Of a DNA stretch of 64,000 nt, positions 32,129 through 42,931 are shown one piece after another. A program made the translations under genes and the position numbers. The notes below the pieces were generated by a model that was given only the letters and a program-made list of their open reading frames with translations, searched no databases and was not told where the DNA came from. Source of the stretch: Tubiluchus corallicola (taxonomy: Eukaryota > Priapulida > Priapulimorpha > Priapulimorphida > Tubiluchidae). How positions within the stretch are numbered: the stretch's first letter is position 1; the number at the start of each line of letters is the position of its first letter. The stretch is from positions 592,001 through 656,000 of the forward strand of contig JAQGDQ010000044.1 in NCBI GenBank assembly GCA_030141605.1, written 5' to 3'.

Positions 32129-32247
32129 GTCTACTGCCATATCACATTGAAAACACCGGTTCTCGTCTGATCACCGAAGTTAAGCAATGTAAAGCGTGGT
32201 TAGTACTTGGATGGGTGACCGCCTAGGAATACCACGTGCTGTAGACT
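32129..32247 (+). rRNA. 5S rRNA gene, copy 2
   Basis: 119 bp with intact internal promoter and TTTTT terminator. Compared with copy 1 it has GTCTACTGCC at the 5' end, which breaks one terminal-stem pair, and GAAAACACC in place of GAATACACC. It could be transcribed; product quality is uncertain. Confidence 0.75.
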
Positions 32248-32412
32248 TTTTAGCTAGTGACTATTATCTATCGAAGTGTGTGCACAACACGACCGTTTCA
32301 TTTTAACAGTATTGTTTTTGATTTTTGGAAGTCGAAGTGGTGGGAATAAGTGTCTGTCTCGACATTATGTTGATTTTTATTTGCTTTGCATTTTAATGTC
32401 TAAAACTATCTA

Positions 32413-32661
32413 GTAGTAGTAGTAGTAGTAGTAGTAAAATCTTTATTCGCCATTATAAAACATTGACCATCATATTAAAAGACAGACAATCAGTGTTAGT
32501 CCATATAAAAAACATACACTGTTCTAGGCAAATGCGTCTGGTGCAAGCTAAACTATAAGTGCAACTAGAAATTCAAAAAATAAAATATAAACTAGTTTAG
32601 TAAGGTCTAGGAAAAATGAAATTATGATTTGAGTAAGTATCATCGTGTTCGTATGTCGGAT
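32413..32661 (-). mobile_element. SINE-like retroposon inserted in a 5S spacer, with target-site duplication
   Basis: About 250 bp not present in other spacer copies. It starts on the plus strand with (TAG)n and AAAATCTTTATTCGCC, so on the minus strand it ends in an (ACT)n tail. It is flanked by direct repeats of the spacer sequence AATGTC(T/A)AAAACTATCT at 32395-32412 and 32662-32679. Other units carry this target once. Confidence 0.75.
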
Positions 32662-33014
32662 AATGTCAAAAACTATCTATTTGCTACGTTTCTCGAATAT
32701 TACACAATGTGAAGAAAAATGAAAATAAAACTAGAAAATCAGCCACTGCCCTTCAAAAATTATTTTTGATTTTCATAAAAAATCAAAACAGATACTTTGT
32801 TCCTACGTTCACCTTAATCTATCTATTATTTCTATATTATCTCTTTTCAACGAAATACAGAAGTTAAGCAACCTGGAACCTGGTTTGGTTTTGTGTTTGA
32901 ATGGGTGACTGCCCTTGGCTTACATTTTTTTAAATGGACGGGAAGGGTTCTGACAAAAGCTGTAAAATCTTCTTCAACACTCAAAAATGGATTTTTGTTC
33001 TGACAGATATTTTT

Positions 33015-35079
33015 GTAAAACTATGTCACGAAGATTTTGCATATTGTGTTTTTTTGTTCCACATGTGTGCGCCATTTTTGTTCCAGTGGCAAAATTCGAT
33101 TTTATGCGTGATAAACAATTTACAGTTTTAAATAAATCTTTTTGTATTAAATAATTGGAACTTATCCGTGATTGTATTTATATTTTGGTACGGAACTGCC
33201 GGGAAAAGAGACCTTTAGATGAGTATGGCTGAGTGTGATAAAATTAAACACTCTAGAAGTAGATCCAAGGGTTGGGTGAAGACTGGCATAAAATTACTAA
33301 AAGAGGCGATGTCTAGTGAAACGCCTAACTTTGTGTTTGTTCAGCAAAAATTAGAGAACCTTGGAAAATATATTGCCACCTTTAATGAAACAGAAGTGTA
33401 GTTAGAAGATTATTTAGAAGGTGAAGAACTTGAACAAGCGATTATAGAGGCAAGTGAATTAATCAACACAGCGGAATTAATTTCTGCTCAGGCACTAAGT
33501 TTGCTAAAACCAGATTCAAGACCATGTAGTCCTAGTGATTTCCAGCGACATGCAAGTGATAATGATTTTGTCTTGCGACGAGTGAATAACTGTGATTTAG
33601 CACGTAGTGAAAGTGCAGCGAATTTACCAACTAATAATGTAGTCGGTGCAGAAGTCACCAACATAAAACTACCTAAATTGCAACTGCCAACTTTCAGTGG
33701 TGACCCATTGAAGTTTTACGAATTTTGGGACATGTTCGTTGCCTCTGTGGATGCTAAACCTGTACCAGACGTTCATAAACTTGTTTACTTAAAGAGCTTA
33801 CTTAAAGGTGAAGCTGCTCATGTGATAGATGGCCTGCAGCCTGTAGATGGCAATTATAAGGAAGCTGTTTCTTTGTTAAAGGAGAGATTTGGTGATAAAG
33901 ACGCAATCGAGATGTCATTGTTAAAAAAACTGTGGCAGTTAAAGCCCATCACCGATTCGAAAAATATTGAAGCACAAGGAAGTTTTGTAGATGAGCTTGA
34001 AGTTGTTATAAGAGGCCTCAGTGCAATGGGACTTAGTACAGAAGAATTAGGTAAAACCCTAAAACCTCTCTTTCTAGCAAAAATTCCATATGCTTGGCGT
34101 GTTGAATGGGAGTGAATGAGAAGGCGTGAAGATGACAGCGTGAAGATGACACAACATGCTTTGAAAAATTTCGACAGTTCATGAAAAGCGAAGTTGATAT
34201 TAGACGAAAGGCTGCTTCATATACTCGCCATAGAGAGTCTGGTGAATTTAGTCGTCGTGCTGGGTATAAGAATTTAGGTGTGAGGAGCACCCTAGATTCA
34301 GTTTCTCTTCTTCAGTCTAGTGATTTTTGTGGAAACACCAAAAATGCGCCTACAGCTTCAAAGAATTCCCATTGTTTATTTTGTGGCAGAGCTCAACATA
34401 TGTGGCTTGATTGTGCGTCTCTTCCTACTAAGACTTTGCAAGAGCGAAAACAGAAGGTTGCTGAGCAGCACCGTTGTTTTTTGTGTCTTGGTTTAAACCA
34501 CAGAGCTGATACTTGCCGTAAACCTCCATGCAACCGATGTAGTAAATGGCATCATTATTTATTGTGCAATTCAATTGCTGGCTGCTTCCAGGTGAGTCCT
34601 TATGTTAAAAGAGGTTCAAATACTTCTGATGCAAGTGTTGATGTTCCATCAGTTCATTTACAGTCTTTTTGTACGAATGTTGTGTTCTTAATGACTGCGA
34701 CTGCTGTTTTGGAAGATACCAAATCGTCAATTCCTATTCGTGTTTTTATAAATCCTGGTGCCACTACCTCTCTTATTTTGTGTGATGTTGCAGAGCGAGC
34801 AGGTTGCGAAATTATAGGCGAGCGTAATCTTTCGTTAGCTATTATGGGTGGACTTAGCACACCGCAACAGAAATGCCACATTGTTCGTGCTAAACTTCGA
34901 ACAAATACAGGAAAAATTGTGACCTTTAATGCCACCACCCAAGATAAACTAGTGAGACCCTTTCCGGCATGTTCTGAGGGTGATTGGTTAGGAGACTTAA
35001 AGGGCATGATCCTAGGTGACCCAGAGATTCTTTGTGGCAATCCACGAGAAATTCATCTACTGGTTGGTATCCCCCAAAG
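33015..35079 (+). mobile_element. BEL/Pao-type LTR retrotransposon remnant (gag and protease region only)
   Basis: Foreign sequence between two 5S spacer segments. A possible primer-binding site, TGGTACGGAACTGCCGGG, lies at 33186-33203 after an AT-rich, LTR-like lead (about 33015-33184). Two broken reading frames follow, with the DUF1759 gag-like domain, zinc knuckles and a DUF1758 protease-like domain typical of BEL/Pao. Reverse transcriptase, RNase H, integrase and the 3' LTR are absent. The copy is non-functional. Confidence 0.8.
33219..34115 (+). pseudogene. BEL/Pao gag-like ORF (DUF1759), broken
   Basis: A gag-like reading frame with the DUF1759 signature LPKLQLPTFSGDPLKFYEFW and a following helical capsid-like segment. 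An in-frame TAG stands at 33399-33401, and the frame ends at a TGA (34113-34115). Beside the break is a direct duplication of GCGTGAAGATGACA, which may have caused the frame change before the next ORF. Confidence 0.8.
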
Positions 35080-35083
35080 ATGA
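34181..35083 (+). pseudogene. BEL/Pao zinc-knuckle and protease-like (DUF1758) ORF, truncated
   Basis: Contains two CCHC knuckles (CLFCGRAQHMWLDC and CFLCLGLNHRADTC), a Cys/His-rich third segment, and a retropepsin-like domain. The expected catalytic D-S/T-G reads N-P-G in FINPGATTSLI, so the protease active site is lost. The element sequence breaks off at LLVG, where family members continue into the end of the protease and then the polymerase. The next bases are 5S spacer. Confidence 0.8.
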
Positions 35084-35412
35084 TTTTTGATTTTTATAAA
35101 AAAAAATCAAAACAGTTTACCTTGTTCTTGTGTTTCGCTTAATCTATCCATTATTTCTACGTTATCTGTCTGTAACAAAATGCAGAAGTTGAGCAACCTC
35201 GAACCTGGTTTTGCGTTTGAATGGGTGACTGCCCAGGACTTGTAAATTATGTCATATTTAAAAGGCAATATACTTGAGCACGGTATTTCCACCTCCCTGA
35301 TACTTTACAATTTCATGTGATATTTTTATTTATACTTTGCATTACAATACTAGAAATATTTGCTGTTCATGTACATCATTTCTATGTTAACTCGTCTTAA
35401 GAAACTGCTAAT

Positions 35413-35531
35413 GTCTACGGCCATATCACATTGAATACACCGGTTCTCGTCTGATCACCGAAGTTAAGCAATGTAGAGCGTGGTTAGTACTTGGATGGGT
35501 GACCGCCTAGGAATACCACGTGCTGTAGTCT
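35413..35531 (+). rRNA. 5S rRNA gene, copy 3
   Basis: 119 bp, identical to copy 1 over most of its length, with GGGTGACCGCC and a TTTTT terminator. The 3' end reads GTAGTC instead of GTAGAC, leaving one unpaired position in the terminal stem. Confidence 0.8.
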
Positions 35532-36370
35532 TTTTAGTGATTGACAATTATCTAGCGAAGTGTGTGCACAACACGAACACTTTAGATTGTCTTTGATTTT
35601 TGGAAGTTGAAGTGGTGGAAATAAATGTCTGTCTCGACCTTACGTTGATTTTTATTTTTTTGCATTTTAATGTGAAAAACTATCTATTTGTTACGTTTCT
35701 CGAATGTTACACAAGGTAAGGAAAAATGAAAATAAACTAGAAAATCAGCCACTGCCCTTCAAAAATGATTTTTGATTTTCATAAAAAATCAAAACAGGTA
35801 CTTTGTTATGCTTGGAAATCGTAGTAATCGTAGTATGCGTAGAAAATCAGCCACTGCCCTTCAAAACTGATTTTTGATTTTCATAAAAAATCAAAACAGG
35901 TACTTTGTTACTACGTTCACCGTAATCTATCTACTGTTTCTATATTATCTCTTTTTAACGAAATGCAGAAGTTAAGCAACCTCGAACCTGGTTTGGTTTT
36001 GCGTTTGAATGGGTGACTGCCCGGCGACTGCTGATGCTGGTAACTTCTTAACTTGGTGCTTAGACTTTTTTAAATGGTCAGGAAGGGTGATGAAAAATGC
36101 TGTAAGATCTTCTTCACCACTCAAAAATGGATTTTTGTTCTGACAAATATTTTTAAATGAAGAATATTTTTGCTTGTTCATGCTTGATCATTCTCATGTT
36201 TAATTATGTCATATTTAGAAGGTAATATACTTGAGCTCGGTATTTCAACCTCCCTGATACTTTATAATTTCATGTTATATTTTTATTTATACTTTGCATT
36301 ACAATACTAAAAAGGTTTGCTTGTTCATGTACATCATTTCTATGTTAACTCGTCTTAAGAAACTCCTAAT

Positions 36371-36436
36371 GTCTACGGCCATATCACATTGAATACACCA
36401 GTAATCGTCTGATCACCGAAGTTAAGCAATGTAGAC
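36371..36436 (+). pseudogene. Truncated 5S rRNA gene (first 66 bp) fused to a minisatellite
   Basis: Matches the 5S gene through AAGCAATGTAGA, with CCAGTAATCG in place of CCGGTTCTCG, then runs directly into the 17-bp satellite. The intermediate element and C box are lost, so it cannot act as a normal 5S gene. Confidence 0.85.
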
Positions 36437-37207
36437 TATTGTCTACAGTGCACTCTTGTCTACAGTGCACTCTTGTCTACTGTGCACTATTGTCTACAGT
36501 GCACCCTTGTCTACAGTGTACTCTTGTCTACAGTGCACTATTGTCTACAGTGCACTATTGTCTACAGTGCACTCTTGTCTACTGTGCACTCTTGTCTACT
36601 GTGCACTATTGTCTACAGTGCACTATTGTCTACTGTGCACTATTGTCTACAGTGCACTCTTGTCTACTGTGCACTCTTGTCTACTGTGCACTATTGTCTA
36701 CTGTGCACTATTGTCTACTGTGCACTATTGTCTACAGTGCACTCTTGTCTACTGTGCACTCTTGTCTACTGTGCACTATTGTCTACTGTGCACTATTGTC
36801 TACAGTGAACTCTTGTCTACTGTGCACTATTGTCTACAGTGCACTCTTGTCTACTGTGCACTCTTGTCTACTGTGCACTATTGTCTACTGTGCACTATTG
36901 TCTACAGTGAACTCTTGTCTACTGTGCACTATTGTCTACCGTGCACTATTGTCTACCATGCACTATTGTCTACTGTGCACTATTGTCTACTGTGCACTCT
37001 TGTCTACAGTGAACTCTTGTCTACTGTGCACTATTGTCTACAGTGCACTCTTGTCTACTGTGCACTCTTGTCTACTGTGCACTATTGTCTACTGTGCACT
37101 ATTGTCTACAGTGAACTCTTGTCTACTGTGCACTATTGTCTACCGTGCACTATTGTCTACCGTGCACTATTGTCTACAGTGCACTATTGTCTACTGTGCA
37201 CTATTGA
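36434..37207 (+). repeat. 17-bp minisatellite, about 45 copies
   Basis: Units of GTCTACTGTGCACTATT, with CAG, CTC and GAAC variants. GTCTAC is also the first six bases of the 5S gene. Because 17 is not a multiple of three and the unit has no stop in any forward frame, all three plus-strand frames stay open as the same Cys/Leu/Tyr-rich periodic peptide. I reject these as genes. Confidence 0.95.
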
Positions 37208-38701
37208 GCTTTAAAACCAAGACTTCGTATACTTAAAAGTAAAAGGTCATTTACTGCCATTGTCAGCAAAAACAATGGAGAAAAATCGTGGCATGGATTT
37301 TTTGCAAAAAATTACGGATTCATGCAACCAAAGTCCACTGCAAGATGCTGCAGACTTCGACGAATTATCAGCAGCTCAGAAAATTACACAGAAAAAAGCT
37401 TAGAATCAATGCGATTAGCTGCATTAAAGACCTTCGGTTACACCAAGAGACTTAGCTAATTAACTTCAGTAATTGCTATAATGTAGTTGCTTTGTGACAT
37501 ATGCTGTGATTACAATCCCACATATTCGCCTGTTTTTCCATTACTTCCTTGTATAATTGTTGTCTGATAAACAGTTTCTCTGTCTGTTCTTTGTTCTCTG
37601 CTTGATTGGTTGGTTGGGTGGCATACTAGCTGTCAGACATTGGTTGATTGGTTGTTTGGTGAGTAAGTCGGTTGTTCAGACAACCGATTGGTTGGTTGAC
37701 TGATTGAGAAGTAGGTGTAGTTCTGAATGTGCTTGTCGTGTTGTACACTGGATGCATGTCTCCTAGCTTGCTTACTTGGAAAGCTTTTTAGGTGCTTTGC
37801 AGAGTAGTGAGTTGATTGTGTGTTTTCTTTTATTTGACTGATTAATTTTCAAGTTTAATTTGTTTCCATGACACTTTCGCGTTAACTGTATTTTGCCGCT
37901 TGATATTGTTGGGATATTTCTCAGATATAAGGCATTACATGTGTTCCATTAATGTAATTAGTCAATTGTGTTCGTGATTTCGCTCTTTGTCCCTTGTATA
38001 GCTGTTTTCCATGTAACAGATTTCTGTGTATTATCTGGTCTTCAATATAAAAATCATGTACGTCTTTATGTTATTACTTTGTAAGCTTTGTACCTTTACT
38101 AAATTTAGCTGCTTATGTTTGCATTTGCATACAAACCTTAGTTCACATTTTTATAGTTATTTGTGCTATTTGTACTTTACTTTTCATTAATTTCTATTAA
38201 CTGTAGAACTTATTGTTAATATATTATAATGTTAATATAATATAACAATTATCATATTGACAATTTTGCTGTTCTTTTTTACAAAAATTTATTTCTCACA
38301 AAGAAGAGTTTCAGAATTATACACAACCGATTTAGATTTCTATTTTTAACGTCTCATGATAAACGTGCAGCGATTAACTTTTAATTTATTTTCTTTGTAT
38401 GGAGAATCCTCAAAACGACTCGAATCGAAACAAGGGAATATTTTACCTTCACATACAGATATAGTAAAGATAACTTAGACTAGCATTTACATCTTTTACA
38501 TTAGAAAAACATTGAAAAGGCAGTCTGAAATATAACAGCTACAAGTGGATCTGAAACAAACGTGGATATATCAAGGAGAAGTGGATCTACGTCAAGCACG
38601 GATGGACTCCGGATCTGTTGAAGAACTATTCTACTGTCCATAACTGTAGAAGTATTGTAAAAAGAATGTTCAATCTATGTTCAACTTGGGAATCACAGGA
38701 T
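37208..38701. other. Intergenic region with one short coding-like ORF
   Basis: Mostly AT-rich, non-repetitive DNA. A 42-residue plus-strand ORF at 37275-37403 starts in a good context (AACAATGG), reading MEKNRGMDFLQKITDSCNQS then an acidic helix-like stretch and a Lys-rich end. It has no recognised family and could be chance. Confidence 0.3.
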
Positions 38702-39653
38702 TTACCAGAAACCACCACCGTATCCACGGCCATAAGATACACGTCCGTAGCCACCAAGTCCACCGTATCCACGTCCGTAGTAACCACGGCCATATCCACC
38801 ATATCCACCAAATCCACCATATCCACGTCCGTAGTAACCACCGCCATATCCACCAAATCCACCGTATCCACTTCCATATCCGTAACCTAATCCACGTCCA
38901 TAGCCAAGGCCACGTCCATAGCCCAAGCCTCGTCCGTAGCTGCCACCATAAAATCCGCTGGCACTGACTACAGCAACCTACAAATGTATTATCAATGAAA
39001 CTGTTGTACAAATGAACTTATCAATGAAACTGTTGTACACGTGAACTTATCAATGAAACTGTTGTACAAATGAACTATCAATGAAACTGTTGTACAAATG
39101 AACTATCAATGAAACTGTTGTACAAATGTACTTATCAATGAAACTGTTGTACAAATAAACTTATCAATGAAACTGTTGTACAAATGTACTTATCAATGAA
39201 ACTGTTGTACAAATAAACTTATCAATGAAACTGTTGTACAAATGAACTATCAATGAAACTGTTGTACAAATGTACTTATCAATGAAACTGTTGTACAAAT
39301 GAACTTATCAATGAAACTGTTGTACAAATGAACTTATCAATGAAACTGTTGTACAAATGTATTATCAATGAAACTGTTATACAAATAAAAACTTCTTGTT
39401 CTTTTAACTTCTTTTGTCTCCAAATGTAATTAAATAGTTTGACTGAAATGTTGTTGGCTAACACAAACCAATGCCAAGTACATGTGTCGACGTACTTTGA
39501 TTGATGCAGTAAAGGCTACGTTGTATTAAATAGAAACGTGAATGTAAATTAACTAGGTGTGGTACTCGAACATGAACAATTGGCTAAATTGTGAAATTCC
39601 GTCCATAGACGACTTACCAAAACGGCAAGGAGGAAAGCTAGAGTGATCTTCAT
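38702..39653 (-). CDS. Gly/Tyr-rich secreted structural protein, 103 residues
   Basis: Two coding exons on the minus strand: 39653-39618 encodes MKITLAFLLAVL, and 38977-38702 encodes the rest, joined in phase 0. Together they give a signal peptide (MKITLAFLLAVLVAVVSA) and a mature chain starting SGFYGGSYGRG. The mature part is almost only Gly, Tyr, Arg, Phe and Leu in YGRGLG, GYGGFGGYGG and YYGRGYGG repeats and ends GGGFW. The composition resembles shematrin-like and cuticular glycine-rich proteins. Antimicrobial Gly-rich peptides are an alternative. A non-coding first exon probably ends at 40490 (donor GTAAGTATT), with the acceptor just upstream of the ATG. Structural role is inference; the gene call is firm. 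Confidence 0.85.
38982..39385. repeat. 29-bp minisatellite, about 14 copies, in the Gly/Tyr gene intron
   Basis: Units of TATCAATGAAACTGTTGTACAAATGAACT with 27-29 bp spacing variants. It starts at the exon 2 acceptor and fills the branch-point side of the intron. Confidence 0.95.
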
Positions 39654-40565
39654 TTTCCTAACAAGAAAAAATATTTAATTAACAAACTAGAACTTGAATG
39701 GGCATTCGATAAAAAATCAATAATTGTCATTTTCCAAATTATTTTAGCATAAAACTGACAATGCTCTAATGATCAATGTTGTTTGGTGAAGAGACTGCAA
39801 TCAAAAGTGATGAAAACTCACCTAATGCTGATCAAGGGTTAAATAAAGTGTTTGATACATGTATTAGTACAACATGTATTATACTAAATTTCGCAAAAAA
39901 GAAGACAATTAGTCAGTTTGTGCTAAATTTCTTTGGTAGCCAAAGTTAAGCAGTCGCAAAAAGACTGTGAAGCATCAATGAACGCCTGGATTAAGTTTAG
40001 ATTATGCCGGTTTAGTAGCGGAAACCGTTTAAAACAGAATTTTGATACGTTCAATATTTTGATGGCTTAGAGGTAAACGTATTATGTAAAATTTGCAATA
40101 AATTAAGACATTTGTGCTAAATTTCCTTCTTAGCAAAAATTAAACAAACTCGAAAAGCTAAAAGAGACAAAAACGGGGATAGGTATGTACATTTTACGTT
40201 TTCAAACAGTTTCCCTTACTGACTCGTACGTTTCAAAATGTAAAATAATTTCGTCTCAATCTTGCTACTCCTATATTGTAGATAAAGTTTGTCGTAAATG
40301 TTAAGATAAAACGAAACATCTTGTAAGTTTACTCTTCAAAAAATACCACTGAATGTATTACCAAGAAATCTTTCAAACATTTTAAAAAAAGTTGCCGTTT
40401 GTAACGATAAAAAACGCAGTTCGTAAGATGACTAGGTCATATACTAAAACTTCAAAATGCTTACTTTAGTAATAGTAAAAAATACTTACAATTATAAGTT
40501 GAGTTGAGATTCGTGTGGTACCACAGACGACAGGCGTATGGTAGCAACACCGGTCTCATCACGCC

Positions 40566-40572
40566 TTAAATA
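40566..40572 (-). promoter_or_regulatory. TATA-like box of the Gly/Tyr-rich gene
   Basis: The minus strand reads GAAGTATTTAAGGCG. A start near 40540 gives a short non-coding exon ending at the donor at 40490. The layout matches that proposed for the Tyr-rich gene. Confidence 0.5.
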
Positions 40573-40929
40573 CTTCCATCGGCTGGTGACCATGAGAGTC
40601 AAGCTCTTAATCACAGATACCTGAAGTCAGCAGCAGCAGTAGCAGCCGGATTTTTAACGAACAACCTTCTGTCACCCATCAAAATAAAAGTGTTGTTTTC
40701 TGTCCTGAGAGACCGCGCATGTAATTTAAAGCCCTAGCAAGGCAGTTACTGAATATGAAACAAACAGAAAAACAATGACGTCTCTGTGCATTACCAGTGT
40801 AAATTAACGTTAGTGGAAGGTTGGAAAAACGCCTTTTATTTGAATGCATGTGTTTTGTTGATACTGATAATTATTTTCCCTAAAAAAACTTGAAGGGTAC
40901 AGGGGGTAAGTGATTTGTAGTTAATTGTG

Positions 40930-42298
40930 CTCAACAGAAAATTGGAGACATAGTTTAGACAACAAGCAATACATTTTAGCGGCATTTTTGGATTTAAGTA
41001 AAGCATTCGATAGCATTAACGCTCGAACTACTTTACGATAACTTAAAACAAATCAGATTTTATTCGATATCGTTAAAACTGATAGAAAATCATCTCAAAG
41101 ATGGACAAGAACGAGTAATGATACAACCAACTTTTCTGACTGGGCAACGTTAAACAGACGTATACCGCAAGGAACACTACTACTTTATTATTTTGCCTAT
41201 ATATAAACAACATATCCAGTGTATTACAACACTCACAAATAACGCTGATGACACTACAATCTACATAGCCCATGAAAATATCCAAACTGCAAAAATTTAT
41301 TTAGAAAAAGATATAAAAAATATAAATACGGCATTTAGTCATTACAAGCTAAATATGAATAATGACAAAACATAAACCATGATACTGTCACCCTCATTAA
41401 ATACTAATGATGCATCATCAACCACTTTGACAATAGATAATGCTGTAATCAAACAAACTAATAATGATAAATTTCTGGGCATACAGGTAGACAATAATCT
41501 TTCACGGGATGACACTTTAATAACATATACACAAAAATGGCATCAAGCACATCATATCTCCGACAAGTTAAAGGGCAGCTAATAAAGGAAACTAAGTCAC
41601 TAATATATAAAACTTTAGTTCTACCACACTTCTTATATGGATGTACGCTACTTCAAAAAACCAAAAGAGAAAATTACTTAAAATTAAATCTCCTTCAGAA
41701 CTATGTGTTGAGATTAATAGCTGGGTACTCATACAAACGTAAGGCAGGTAGACAAAAATTTAAAGCTTCAACAACTAACCTGAGAAAAACGTAAAAATTC
41801 CCAATCATTGAAGCACACAAAGAATATTTTACTCTGCTTTTTACATTTAAATACATTAACAACATCAGCAAACCATTCCGGAATAACAGATTTACCTTTT
41901 TTCCAAGTCTAATCGTTAATTCCAGAACAAGCAATCTAAAACAAATTAGGACAAATACCCACTATGGAACGAACTCTGTAATCAAACAAGCAATTCTACT
42001 TTGGAATTCTCTACCATTACAGGTTAAACAAATCAAGTCCCTATCAGCATTTAAAACAAAATTAAAATAACTAATATTAACCTAATATGAAATATCATCA
42101 CACCAGTACGACAACATACACACTAATTCAGAATTTATATATCCACGGCCATATTAATTAAATCATACTTTTTTCGTTTTTTGTTCATAGTTGTAAATAT
42201 GCTTGATTTTATTCGTCATTACTGCACAGTAAGTTTAGCAGTGTAAGTTTTTATTAACTAACACTGATTGATCATCTCTGTAAAGTTACTCTTACTTT
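40930..42298 (+). pseudogene. Degenerate LINE reverse transcriptase (CR1/Jockey-like)
   Basis: Broken plus-strand frames show AAFLDLSKAFDSIN (RT palm), IPQGTLL, a changed catalytic box ADDTTIYIAHEN, FLGIQVDN, LVLPHFLYGC, and the C-terminal LLWNSLPLQVKQIKSLSAFK typical of such elements. Several stops and frame shifts make it non-functional. It ends in a (TCAC)n tail. Confidence 0.85.
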
Positions 42299-42419
42299 AC
42301 CTCACTCACTCACTCACTCACTCACTCACTCACTCACTCACTCACTCACTCACTCACTCACTCACTCACTCACTCACTCACTCACTCACTCACTCACTCA
42401 CTCACTCACTCACTCACTT
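42299..42419 (+). repeat. (TCAC)n microsatellite, about 30 copies, at the LINE 3' end
   Basis: Directly follows the LINE 3' sequence and directly precedes the inverted 5S pseudogenes. It is probably the LINE's tail. Confidence 0.9.
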
Positions 42420-42424
42420 ACTCC

Positions 42425-42635
42425 TGCAGCACCTGGTATTCCTTGTTGGTCCCCCATCCAAGTACTAACCCCCCTCTTCGTTGCTTAACTTCGGTGATCA
42501 GAAGAGAACCGGTGTCTTCAACGTGATTTGAACCTAGTATTCCTTGTCGGTCACCCATCCAAGTACTAACCCGCCTCTTCGTTGCTTAACTTCGGTGATC
42601 AGACGAGAACCCTTGTCATCAACCTGTTTTGAACA
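42425..42635 (-). pseudogene. Two tandem 5S rRNA pseudogenes, inverted and of a different sequence class
   Basis: The minus strand carries two copies of GATCACCGAAGTTAAGCAAC followed by GAAGAG-GGGTTAGTACTT and GGATGGG(T/G)GACC. They use AACGAAGAGG where the arrays have AATGTAGAGC, so they come from another 5S lineage. The second copy ends CCAGGTGCTGCAGGAG and both lack clean 5' ends. A 5S-derived SINE is an alternative. Confidence 0.8.
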
Positions 42636-42931
42636 ACCGGTATTTTCAACGCCGTAATTGTGTATAAGCAGATGCGCGTGATATACAAGAATTGCAAACT
42701 TGCTACATAGGAACATGTACTAATGCGTATAAATTGTCCTCAAATACCAGTAAAATCCACACTAAGTTTCGTTTATTAACAATCAGTATGCAAATCAGTA
42801 ACAACAGTATACAAACATGTTTAATATTAGCCTATATCGATTCGATTTTTTTACTTTTTCAAGAACGGAAGTGAACGAGTTAAAAAAAGACAAAAATTCG
42901 GATTTCCGTGATAAGTAATCTAGCTTGTCGC

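Larger units (their letters stand above)
31186..36436 (+). repeat. 5S rDNA repeat block 1 (degraded tandem array)
   Basis: Units of roughly 0.8-0.95 kb share a 5S gene, a TTTTTAGCTAGTGACTATTA spacer, the TTCAAAAATGATTTTTGATT motif, a relic second 5S segment (GAAGTTAAGCAACCTCGAAC to GAATGGGTGACTGCCC) and the upstream CATGTACATCATTTCTATGT element. Relics lie near 31764, 32859, 35185 and 35967. The block is interrupted by a SINE-like insert and a BEL/Pao remnant, and it ends in a truncated 5S fused to a minisatellite. Confidence 0.85.

Noticed and set aside
36439-37236. Three overlapping plus-strand frames of 110-265 codons
   Set aside because: They translate the 17-bp minisatellite, which is open in all three frames by unit length.
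38626-39011. Other frames over the Gly/Tyr gene (Trp-, Val/Asp- and His/Ile-rich)
   Set aside because: Shadows of the real minus-strand exon, which alone joins a signal-peptide exon in phase.
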